Of a DNA stretch of 64,000 bases, positions 42,306-49,611 are shown in pieces (position 1 is the stretch's first letter; each line of letters opens with the position of its first letter). A program made the position numbers and the translations under genes. Where the stretch lies: positions 1 to 64,000 of the forward strand of contig NZ_JQGC01000030.1 in assembly GCF_000743575.1 (NCBI RefSeq), written 5' to 3'. The notes beneath the pieces are model-generated. The model worked only from the letters and a program-made list of their open reading frames with translations, ran no database searches and was not told the DNA's origin. Origin of the DNA: Devosia riboflavina. Lineage in GTDB: Bacteria > Pseudomonadota > Alphaproteobacteria > Rhizobiales > Devosiaceae.

Positions 42306-43886
42306 ATGAAGAGACTGGTTCTGCCGCTGATAACCGCGGCGCTGCTGGCTTCGGCCGGTTCGGCCTTTGCCGCCGGCGAACTGACCTATGTGGTCAACAA
42401 TGAAAGCGCCAAGTACGATCCCGGCACCACGGCCGAGACCTTTGCTTCCCCGATCATCGGCAACACGTTTGAAGGCCTGGTGCGTCTGAGCCCCGAGGGC
42501 GAAGTCGTGCCGGCTCTGGCCGAAAGCTGGGAAATCTCCGAGGACGGCCTGACCTATACGTTCCACCTGCGCGACGCAAAATGGTCGGACGGCGAGCCGG
42601 TGAAGGCTTCGGATTTTGTTTATGCCTGGAAGCGCGTGCTTGACCCCGCCACCGGCGCGATGAACTCGCAGATGCTTTATCACATCGTCGGCGCCGAAGA
42701 GGCTTTTGGCGGCGGCGACGCTTCGGCGATTGCCGTTTCGGCGCCGGATGACAAGACGCTGACGTTTACGCTCAAGCAGCGCGTGCCCTATATGCTGCAG
42801 CTCCTCAACTATCCGACTTTCTATCCGGTGCGTGAGGATGTGGTTTCGGCTGATCCCGAAGGCTGGACGCGCAATCCGGCGACCTTTATCGGCACCGGCC
42901 CATTCCGCGTCACTGCGTTCAACCAGGGCGAGTCGGTCGTCTTCGAGAAGAACCCGAACTATTATGACGCCGATGCCGTCAGCCTCGACAAGCTGACCTT
43001 TCGCCTGATCCCCGATCCGGCGACGGCGCTGGCCGCGTTTGAGGCCGGTGATGTCGATGGGATCGAAGCGGTGCCGGCGCCGGAAATTCCGCGTCTTTCG
43101 GTCGAGTCCGAAGGTTTCATGATCGTTCCGGCTCTCGGCACGACCTATGGCTTCTTTAACCCGCACCAGGCGCCGCTCGACAATCTCCATGTGCGCAAGG
43201 CGCTGTCCATGGCGATCGACCGCTCGGAAATCATCGAATTCGTGCTGCAGTCGGCGGATACACCGGCTCTCGGCCTCGTGCCGCCAGGCATGAGCCTTGC
43301 CGGCGAAGATTTTACGGACGGCCGCGACACCTTTGGCCTTTCCGAGACTGCCGATGTCGAAGGCGCGCAGGCGGAGCTGGCCGAGGCCGGTTATCCCAAT
43401 GGCGAGGGTTTCCCGTCTACCGTCTATGTGACCTATTCCTCCCCGCCGATCGAAAAGCTGCTCGAAGCCATCCAGCAGATGTGGAAGGAAAATCTCAACA
43501 TCGACGTCGAGATCCAGGCCACCGAATGGCAGGTTTTCTATCCGGAAGTGCAGAAGGTCGAGTACCAGATCGCGCAGATGGGCTGGGGTGCCGACTATCC
43601 GCACCCGATGACCTTCCTCGACAATTTTGTCACCGGCAGCGCCAACAATCTCGCGAATTGGTCGAATGCCGACTATGACGCGGCGATCGAAGCGGCGAAG
43701 GCAGCCAGCGACGAAGCGACCTCGCGCGACGAGATGCGCAAGGCCGAGGCGATCCTGATGAACGACCACGTCATCCTGCCGCAGTACCACCGGTACAATT
43801 ACATGATGATGAGCCCGGAAGTGACCGGCTTCTGGCGTTCGCCGCTCAACGTGCCTTATTTCCGCGACGCTCAGATCGCAGAATAA
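42306..43886 (+). CDS. oppA: Peptide ABC transporter periplasmic binding protein OppA/DppA
   Basis: A 526-residue family 5 solute-binding protein. Signal peptide about 1-22 (ASAGSAFA), then LTYVVNNESAKYDPGTTAETFASPIIGNTFEGLVRLSPEG, the typical start, and the domain signature PALAESWEISEDGLTYTFHLRDAKWSDGEPV. It captures oligopeptides for OppBCDF. Unusually for this operon type it is the last gene. AGGAGAGAACGCA precedes the ATG, and a strong terminator follows the stop. Confidence 0.94.
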   Translation: MKRLVLPLITAALLASAGSAFAAGELTYVVNNESAKYDPGTTAETFASPIIGNTFEGLVRLSPEGEVVPALAESWEISEDGLTYTFHLRDAKWSDGEPVKASDFVYAWKRVLDPATGAMNSQMLYHIVGAEEAFGGGDASAIAVSAPDDKTLTFTLKQRVPYMLQLLNYPTFYPVREDVVSADPEGWTRNPATFIGTGPFRVTAFNQGESVVFEKNPNYYDADAVSLDKLTFRLIPDPATALAAFEAGDVDGIEAVPAPEIPRLSVESEGFMIVPALGTTYGFFNPHQAPLDNLHVRKALSMAIDRSEIIEFVLQSADTPALGLVPPGMSLAGEDFTDGRDTFGLSETADVEGAQAELAEAGYPNGEGFPSTVYVTYSSPPIEKLLEAIQQMWKENLNIDVEIQATEWQVFYPEVQKVEYQIAQMGWGADYPHPMTFLDNFVTGSANNLANWSNADYDAAIEAAKAASDEATSRDEMRKAEAILMNDHVILPQYHRYNYMMMSPEVTGFWRSPLNVPYFRDAQIAE

Positions 43887-43893
43887 ACTCCAT

Positions 43894-43927
43894 GCTCCCG
43901 CCGGATTGTCCGGCGGGAGCTCTCTTT
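43894..43927 (+). terminator. Terminator of the opp operon
   Basis: GCTCCCGCCGGA and TCCGGCGGGAGC form a perfect 12-bp stem with a TTG loop, followed by TCTCTTT. Confidence 0.85.
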
Positions 43928-43945
43928 CATGTCTGGACTTTTAAC

Positions 43946-44467
43946 GTGACCATCCCTGTCATTCTCGAAACCGAACTCGGCAATTTCACCATCGCAGTCG
44001 ACGAAAAGAACGCGCCTGGTACGGCTGCCAATTTTCTCGCCTATGTCGATGGCGGCTATCTCAACGACGCGACCGCTTATCGCATCGTGACCGACACCAA
44101 TGAGCCGCAGAAGCCGATCAAGATCGAAGTCGTGCAGTGGGGTTTTGGGGTTTCGGACGCCAGGCCGACGCCGTTTCCGCCGATTGCGCACGAGACCAAT
44201 GACAAGACCGGGATCAAGCACAGGAACATGACCGTCTCCATGGCGCGTTTTGCGCCGGGCTCGGCGGCTTCGGAATTCTTCATCTGCATTGGCGACCAGC
44301 CGGAACTGGACTTTGGCGGCAAGCGCAATGCGGACGGGCAGGGGTTTGCGGCCTTTGGGCAGGTGACCGAGGGCGAAGATACGGTGCGGAAGATTTTTGC
44401 GAAGGCTGCGGCGGAGAGTGATCATCCGGACGTACCGGTGAAGTTTTCGCGGGTGGCAAGGGCTTAA
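43946..44467 (+). CDS. Cyclophilin-type peptidyl-prolyl isomerase
   Basis: A 173-residue isomerase catalysing cis/trans change at proline bonds. The fold is visible as VILETELGNFTIAVDEKNAPGTAANFLAYVDGG, RFAPGSAASEFFICIGDQPELDFGG and GFAAFGQVTEGEDTV. No signal peptide is seen, so it is probably cytoplasmic. A GTG at 43946 is taken as start because the in-frame ATG at 43892 lies inside the upstream terminator stem; a weak ribosome site makes this tentative. It is convergent with the PLP-enzyme gene. Confidence 0.88.
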   Translation: MTIPVILETELGNFTIAVDEKNAPGTAANFLAYVDGGYLNDATAYRIVTDTNEPQKPIKIEVVQWGFGVSDARPTPFPPIAHETNDKTGIKHRNMTVSMARFAPGSAASEFFICIGDQPELDFGGKRNADGQGFAAFGQVTEGEDTVRKIFAKAAAESDHPDVPVKFSRVARA

Positions 44468-44470
44468 GTA

Positions 44471-44575
44471 CCCCCACCCTCATTCCCTCCCCACAAGGGG
44501 GAGGGAGGCGCAAGCATCAGTCGTCTCGGTTCCATCGTCTCCCTCCCCCTTGTGGGGAGGGATCAAGGGTGGGGG
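44471..44575. repeat. CCCTCCCCACAAGGGGGAGGG palindromic repeat
   Basis: A 105-bp inverted repeat: left arm 44471-44507 and right arm 44538-44575 are near-complements. Its left 41 bases (44470-44510) are identical to 62429-62469. It separates the convergent isomerase and PLP-enzyme genes and could terminate both. Confidence 0.85.
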
Positions 44576-44583
44576 ACTGCGAT

Positions 44584-45702
44584 CTAAACGCGTTCCCTGC
44601 GTTGCCCGGCTATACGCAGGTCGGGATCAAACACACCCGTCGCAATGACCTCTTCGATACGGGCCATGTCTGGCGCGATGTTGATCTCGTTCTGCGCCAG
44701 CCATTCATCGGAAAAATAGGTCTGGGCGTAGCGTTCGCCGCTGTCGCAGATGAGGGTGACGATGGAGCCGGCTTCGTTGTTCCGCGCCATTTCTGAGGCG
44801 GCCCAGAGAAGACCGATGAAATTGGTGCCGGTGGAGCCGCCGACGCGGCGGCTGAGGCGTTTCGACAGCACGCGGGTGGCGGCGATCGAGGCGGAGTCGG
44901 GGATTTTGAGCATCGCGTCGACGACGTTGGGCACGAAGGAGGCTTCCATGCGGGGGCGGCCAATGCCTTCGATGCGGCTGCCGCGCTTGCAGCGGCAGGC
45001 CGTGTCCGTCTGGGTCCAGCCTTCGTAGAAGGCGGAGAATTCGGGATCGGGCACACAGAGCTCGGTCGAAAAACTCTTGTAGAGAATATAGCGGCCGATG
45101 GTGGCCGAGGTGCCGCCGGTGCCGGGACTCATCACCACCCAGCGGGGGATGGGGTGGCGCTCCATGGCCATCTGGCGGAAGATCGACTCGGCGATATTGT
45201 TGTTGCCGCGCCAGTCGGTGGCGCGCTCGGCAAAGGTGAACTGGTCGAGATAGTGGCCGCCGGTGCGGGTGGTGAGGTTCTTGGCCTCGTCATAGATGGC
45301 CGAGGGCTCGTCGACGAAGACGCATTCGCCGCCATATTGCTCGATGGCTTCGATCTTGGTGCAGGAGGTCGTGCGTGGCAGGACGGCGTAGAATTTGAGG
45401 CCGAGGAGGCGGGCATAATAGGCCTCGCTGACGGCGGTGGAGCCGGAGGAGGCTTCGACGAGCGCTGTATCGGGGCCGATGACGCCGTTGCAGAGGCCAT
45501 AAAGGATGAGCGAGCGGGCCAGGCGATGTTTCAGGCTGCCCGTCGGGTGGCAGGACTCGTCCTTGAAGTAGAAATCTACTTCCGGAAAACCGGGCAGTGC
45601 CATGGGGATAAGATGGGAATCGGCGGAACGCTGGGCATCAGCGTCGAGCGTGCGAATGGCTCGGCTGGTCCATGATTCTGCGTGTTCTAAATGATTTGTC
45701 AT
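44584..45702 (-). CDS. PLP-dependent cysteine synthase-family enzyme (Cds1-like)
   Basis: A 372-residue fold type II PLP enzyme. The PLP lysine is K58 in TGSLKHRLA, and SPGTGGTSATIGRYI near 190 binds the cofactor phosphate. Length and the insert SGSTAVSEAYYARLLGLKFYAVLP fit the subgroup that includes the cysteine desulfhydrase Cds1, which releases sulfide and pyruvate from cysteine; true CysK is shorter. Whether it makes or breaks cysteine is not decided by sequence. It is a single gene with no adjacent Lrp-type regulator. Confidence 0.82.
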   Translation of the reverse strand: MTNHLEHAESWTSRAIRTLDADAQRSADSHLIPMALPGFPEVDFYFKDESCHPTGSLKHRLARSLILYGLCNGVIGPDTALVEASSGSTAVSEAYYARLLGLKFYAVLPRTTSCTKIEAIEQYGGECVFVDEPSAIYDEAKNLTTRTGGHYLDQFTFAERATDWRGNNNIAESIFRQMAMERHPIPRWVVMSPGTGGTSATIGRYILYKSFSTELCVPDPEFSAFYEGWTQTDTACRCKRGSRIEGIGRPRMEASFVPNVVDAMLKIPDSASIAATRVLSKRLSRRVGGSTGTNFIGLLWAASEMARNNEAGSIVTLICDSGERYAQTYFSDEWLAQNEINIAPDMARIEEVIATGVFDPDLRIAGQRRERV

Positions 45703-46008
45703 TTTCGGAACAATTTGCCATCTGATTTTGATTTGATGGTACTGTGTTCTGCAAAATCGGTCAATTTTAGATTCATGGCTGTTAGTGGGACTGCGAGTTG
45801 AACGTTGCCCTTGTCCGCCTGCGCAGAAAAGACCGCTTCAGGTGTTCCATTCCTAAAACACGCGGATTGATCAAAATTCGTTCCAAAAATCTCGATTAAC
45901 ACACTTGAGTTAAGTTAATCAGCCTCACATAGTCCTGTCTTGAAGCTGTCATATCGGCTGGCCGGAGGGGCTGGCGGCGATGGCAGTGTAAGGAGAGGAC
46001 ACTAGTTT
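45703..46008. other. AT-rich intergenic promoter region
   Basis: 306 bp between divergent genes, clearly richer in A and T than the surroundings. No gene is supported. It holds the inverted repeat at 45894-45920 and an AGGAGAGG ribosome site before 46009. Confidence 0.65.
45894..45920. promoter_or_regulatory. GATTAAC-N13-GTTAATC inverted repeat
   Basis: Perfect 7-bp arms spaced by 13 bases, 88 bp upstream of the exported PIG-L gene. A candidate operator in its promoter; no matching regulator can be named. Confidence 0.5.
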
Positions 46009-48513
46009 ATGCCACGTTTGACCCGTCGAACTTTCATCGCGTCGGTGCCGCCGCTTCTGGCCGCCACGCAGATTCCTGCCTGGGCGGCTCCCGCTTCCGA
46101 TCTGGAGTTGATTGCGGCGCAGAAAGGTGAGCCGGCAATCGTAAAGCTTTATCGCCAGCTCGAACGCCTGACCTCCACGGTCACGCTGATGACGACCGGC
46201 GCGCATCCCGACGACGAGCCCAGCGGCATGCTGGCGGCTTTGCGCCATGTCTATGGTATCCGCCCGGTGCTCTATTGCATCACGCGTGGCGAAGGCGGCC
46301 AGAACGCCATCGGGCCGGAACGCGGTTCGGTGCTGGGCGTGCTGCGCACGCGCGAAATCACCGAAGCCTCGCGTTCGCTCGATGCCTCGCTGGCCTTTGG
46401 TAGCCAGGGCCACCACGACAATATGCACGATTTCGGGTTCTCCAAGGACCCGAACCAGACGATCGACCGCTGGGGCCGTGACCGCGTGATCGAGCGCATG
46501 ACCTGGGCGGTGCGCCAGTACAAGCCCGACGTGATCATGAACTGCTTCCTCGATGTGGGCGGGCAGCATGGCCACCACCGCGCGGCGAATGTGGCGACCT
46601 TTATCGTCGCCGGGATTTCGGGAAATGCCGAGGAGTTTCCGGACCAGATCGCGGCCGGCCTGAAGACCTGGACCGTGCCAAAGATCTACCAGCCGGCATG
46701 GGGTGGTGGCGGCGGCGTCTATGATGACGAAACCCCGCCCCCGCCGACGACGCTGGTGGTGCGGGCGCCCGAACGCGATCCGATTTCGGGCGCGACCTTC
46801 CCGCAGATGGGCGAATGGTCGCGTTCCTGCCATTTGACGCAGGGCATGGGCTCCTGGCGGCCCGATCCGCAGACCGAATGGCCGATCAATCTGTCCTGGG
46901 CCGCCAATGGCGAAGCGGGCAAGGAAGAGAACGACATTCGCGATGGTCTCATCGCCACGGTCGGCCACATTGCCGAACTCGATGGCATGCCAGCCGCTTC
47001 GGCCGATGCGCTGCGCAATGCGCAGGGGCTGATCGATGAAGCCCTGGCCGATTATGGCGACCCGGTCGAAGTGGTGAAGCGCCTCGTTGAAATCGGCAAG
47101 GCCGTTTCGGAAGCTCGTTCCACGCTGCCGACCGAACTTGAAGACCAGGTAGCGCACCGCCTCGATCGCAAGATCAAGGAGGTCGACCTAGCGCTGGCGA
47201 CAGCGGCTGGTATGCGCGTGCGCGCCTATACCGATGGCACCGATCTCCATCCGGGCGAAGACATCATTGTCAAGGCGCTGGTCGATGGGCCGGATACGGT
47301 TACGGTCGATTCCGTTGAAGTGATCGCGCGTGCCGGCATTTCCGGCGAAACGGCCGAGGACGGCGTCAAGGTGAGCGTTGCCTCCGATGCGGCGCTGACC
47401 AATCCCTTGACCGAGCAGTTCGATCCGCTAGGCGGCAATGGCGATGCCTTTGTGCGTCTGACGGCGACGATTGCCGGCCACAAGGCAGTGCTCGATGTGG
47501 ACCTCGAAGATGCGCTACGCGTCTTGCCGGAAGCCTCGCTCGAACTGAAGCCCGATGCGGTGGTGTTCAATACCGAAAGCGAAATCTCGCCGGTGGCTTT
47601 TACCGCCGTGGTTTCGGGCGGCACGACGGCCGATCTCGATTTCCAGCTTCCAGAGGGCTGGGTGATGGCCGCCAAGGGCGAAACGGGGCTGGAAGCGGGC
47701 TCGTTCGAGCTGACGCCACCGGCTGAACTGGGCACCGAGCGCATCACCATTGCACCAAAGCTGTTGGGCAAGGAGGCCTATGCCATCAACGTCTTCACCT
47801 ATCCCCATATCGGGCGGTCGGTGGTTCCGACGGAAGTGGCGGTGCCGGTGCAGTCGGTTGGGGCGGTCATTCCCGAGGGCAAGATCGGCTATATCGGCGG
47901 CGGCAATGACAATGTCGCGACCTGGCTCAAGCGCCTCGGCGTTGATCTCAAGGAACTGAGCCCGGCTGATATGGAAGCGGGAGCCTATCGCGATCTCGAT
48001 ACGCTGGTCGTGGGCATCTTCTCCTTCGGCCGTCGACAGGATCTCGTCGCCGCGCTGCCGGGTGTGCATGAATGGGTCAAGAAGGGTGGGCACCTCGTGA
48101 CGCTCTACCACCGTCCATCGGACGGCTGGGACCCGGCGACCGTGCCGCTGGCCTTCCTCAAGATCGGCTCGCCCTCGATCCGCTATCGCGTGACCGATGC
48201 CAAGTCGGCGGTGGATGTGCTCGAGCCCGACCATCCGCTCCTCACCTATCCCAATGCCATTACCCAGGAAGACTGGGACAATTGGGACAAGGAGCGCGGG
48301 CTCTATTTCGCTTCGGAATGGGACGAGGCCTATGTGCCGCTGCTCGCCATGGCCGATGCCGGCGAAGAGCCGCTCACCGGTTCGCTGCTCTCGGCCGAAA
48401 TCGGCGAGGGACGCCACACCCATACGAGCCTCGTGCTGCATCATCAGCTCGACAAGCTCACGCCGGGTGCTTTCCGCATCATGGCTAATCTCATCCAGCC
48501 AGCGAAGCGCTGA
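46009..48513 (+). CDS. Exported PIG-L (LmbE)-family deacetylase with C-terminal GATase-like domain
   Basis: An 834-residue protein. A Tat signal (LTRRTFIASVPPLLAA) sends it to the periplasm. The PIG-L domain (about 55-300) has zinc motif AHPDDE (H66, D68, D69, E70) and a distal His cluster GQHGHH (185-190). A middle beta-rich part (about 390-590) is followed by a GATase/ThuA-like domain (about 620-830: GKIGYIGGGNDN, GGHLVTLYHRPSDGW). PIG-L enzymes remove N-acetyl groups from glucosamine-containing molecules. A paralogue without the signal is encoded at 49612-51951. Substrate unknown; the amino-sugar locus nearby suggests an acylated amino sugar. Confidence 0.85.
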   Translation: MPRLTRRTFIASVPPLLAATQIPAWAAPASDLELIAAQKGEPAIVKLYRQLERLTSTVTLMTTGAHPDDEPSGMLAALRHVYGIRPVLYCITRGEGGQNAIGPERGSVLGVLRTREITEASRSLDASLAFGSQGHHDNMHDFGFSKDPNQTIDRWGRDRVIERMTWAVRQYKPDVIMNCFLDVGGQHGHHRAANVATFIVAGISGNAEEFPDQIAAGLKTWTVPKIYQPAWGGGGGVYDDETPPPPTTLVVRAPERDPISGATFPQMGEWSRSCHLTQGMGSWRPDPQTEWPINLSWAANGEAGKEENDIRDGLIATVGHIAELDGMPAASADALRNAQGLIDEALADYGDPVEVVKRLVEIGKAVSEARSTLPTELEDQVAHRLDRKIKEVDLALATAAGMRVRAYTDGTDLHPGEDIIVKALVDGPDTVTVDSVEVIARAGISGETAEDGVKVSVASDAALTNPLTEQFDPLGGNGDAFVRLTATIAGHKAVLDVDLEDALRVLPEASLELKPDAVVFNTESEISPVAFTAVVSGGTTADLDFQLPEGWVMAAKGETGLEAGSFELTPPAELGTERITIAPKLLGKEAYAINVFTYPHIGRSVVPTEVAVPVQSVGAVIPEGKIGYIGGGNDNVATWLKRLGVDLKELSPADMEAGAYRDLDTLVVGIFSFGRRQDLVAALPGVHEWVKKGGHLVTLYHRPSDGWDPATVPLAFLKIGSPSIRYRVTDAKSAVDVLEPDHPLLTYPNAITQEDWDNWDKERGLYFASEWDEAYVPLLAMADAGEEPLTGSLLSAEIGEGRHTHTSLVLHHQLDKLTPGAFRIMANLIQPAKR

Positions 48514-48583
48514 GGCTGAAAAAGCATCCGGCTCGCGCCACCTCCCAGCGCGAGCCGTCGCCGCCCCGTAGTTGCGGCGGTCA

Positions 48584-48621
48584 CCCCCGGCCTTGCCCCA
48601 GGCCGGGGGTTTTGTTTTTTT
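48584..48621 (+). terminator. Strong intrinsic terminator after the exported PIG-L gene
   Basis: CCCCCGGCCT (48584-48593) and AGGCCGGGGG (48600-48609) followed by TTTTGTTTTTTT. Confidence 0.92.
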
Positions 48622-48638
48622 GGGGGGGTGAAAGTAGA

Positions 48639-48741
48639 CCTCATCCTGAGCCTGTCGAAGGACGAGGTCGTGGCACCCAAGCTTTGGCGTGCCCGACCTC
48701 GTGGTTCGAGGCTTCGCTTTGCTCCGCGCCTCACCATGAGG
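48639..48741. repeat. CCTCATCCTGAG...CTCACCATGAGG dispersed repeat
   Basis: A 103-bp element with CCTCATCCTGAG at the left and CTCACCATGAGG at the right, plus internal GACGAGGTCG and CGACCTCGTGG. Elements with these ends are widely scattered in Hyphomicrobiales genomes. It lies between convergent genes. Confidence 0.7.
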
Positions 48742-48755
48742 TCTTCGGGAGTAGG

Positions 48756-49610
48756 TTAGCGCCTTGGCCGATCGAGGTGGGTCGTCAGCACCAGGGCGCC
48801 GATGATGATGGCGGTGCCGATGATCGTCGTGGGGGCGGGCACTTCGCCAAACGCCAGGAAGCCGGCTGCCGTGGCGAGGACGATGGAGAGATAGCCAATG
48901 GGCGCGAGGAGATTGGCCGGGGTCGATTGATAGGCGCGGAGAAAACAGTATTGGCCGATCTGGGCGAGGACGCCGATGGCGAGGAGGAGGGGCCAATCGG
49001 TCGGTGCGACCGGCTGCCAGGCGAAGGCGGCGGGCACGGCGGTGAAGACGCTTAGGCCGACCGTGTAAAAAACCATCAGGACGGTGGTGTTTTCCTTAGC
49101 GAGGGCGCGGGTCTGGACGGTGGCGAGGGAGCCGAAGAGGACGGAGCCGAGGGCGGCGAGAATGCCGAGATTCCAGGTGACTTCGCCGGGGGAGACCATG
49201 ACGAGGACGCCAAGAAAGCCCACGGCGGCGCCGATCCAGCGCCAGGGGCCGGAGCGTTCGCCGAGGAGGATAGTGGCGAGAGCCAGGACGACGAGCGGGC
49301 GCATGAAGCCGATGGCATTGGCAAGGGCCAGAGGCAGGGCGGTGAGCGCGGCGAAGTTGGTGTTGAGGGCCAATGTGTTGCAGAGCACGCGGAAAGCGTG
49401 GCGGCCCCATTGGTTCGTTTCCCGCAAAGCCCGACGGTGGCGCCAGGCGAGGGGCAGGACGCTGACGAGGCCGATCAGCGAGCGGATAAAGACCATCTGC
49501 ACGGCGGGATAGCTGGCGCCGCCTAGCTTCACCAGCACGGTCATTATCGTGACCAGAATCATGTCGCTCGCGAGCCAGGCATAGCCGGCTCGCGAATGTG
49601 TGGTCTGCAT
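48756..49610 (-). CDS. EamA-family (DMT superfamily) permease
   Basis: A 284-residue inner-membrane protein with ten predicted helices in two five-helix repeats (AYAWLASDMILVTIMTVLVKLGG at the start, APIGYLSIVLATAAGFLAFGE in the second EamA domain). Members export or import amino acids, sugars or other metabolites. Its start is one base from the stop of the cytoplasmic PIG-L gene, so they are co-transcribed and it may move that enzyme's substrate or product. The transported molecule is not evident. Confidence 0.88.
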   Translation of the reverse strand: MQTTHSRAGYAWLASDMILVTIMTVLVKLGGASYPAVQMVFIRSLIGLVSVLPLAWRHRRALRETNQWGRHAFRVLCNTLALNTNFAALTALPLALANAIGFMRPLVVLALATILLGERSGPWRWIGAAVGFLGVLVMVSPGEVTWNLGILAALGSVLFGSLATVQTRALAKENTTVLMVFYTVGLSVFTAVPAAFAWQPVAPTDWPLLLAIGVLAQIGQYCFLRAYQSTPANLLAPIGYLSIVLATAAGFLAFGEVPAPTTIIGTAIIIGALVLTTHLDRPRR

Positions 49611-49611
49611 G

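Noticed and set aside
45699..45902. 67-codon minus-strand frame before the Cds1-like gene
   Set aside because: Weak GTG start, no ribosome site, no recognisable sequence and it lies in AT-rich promoter DNA.
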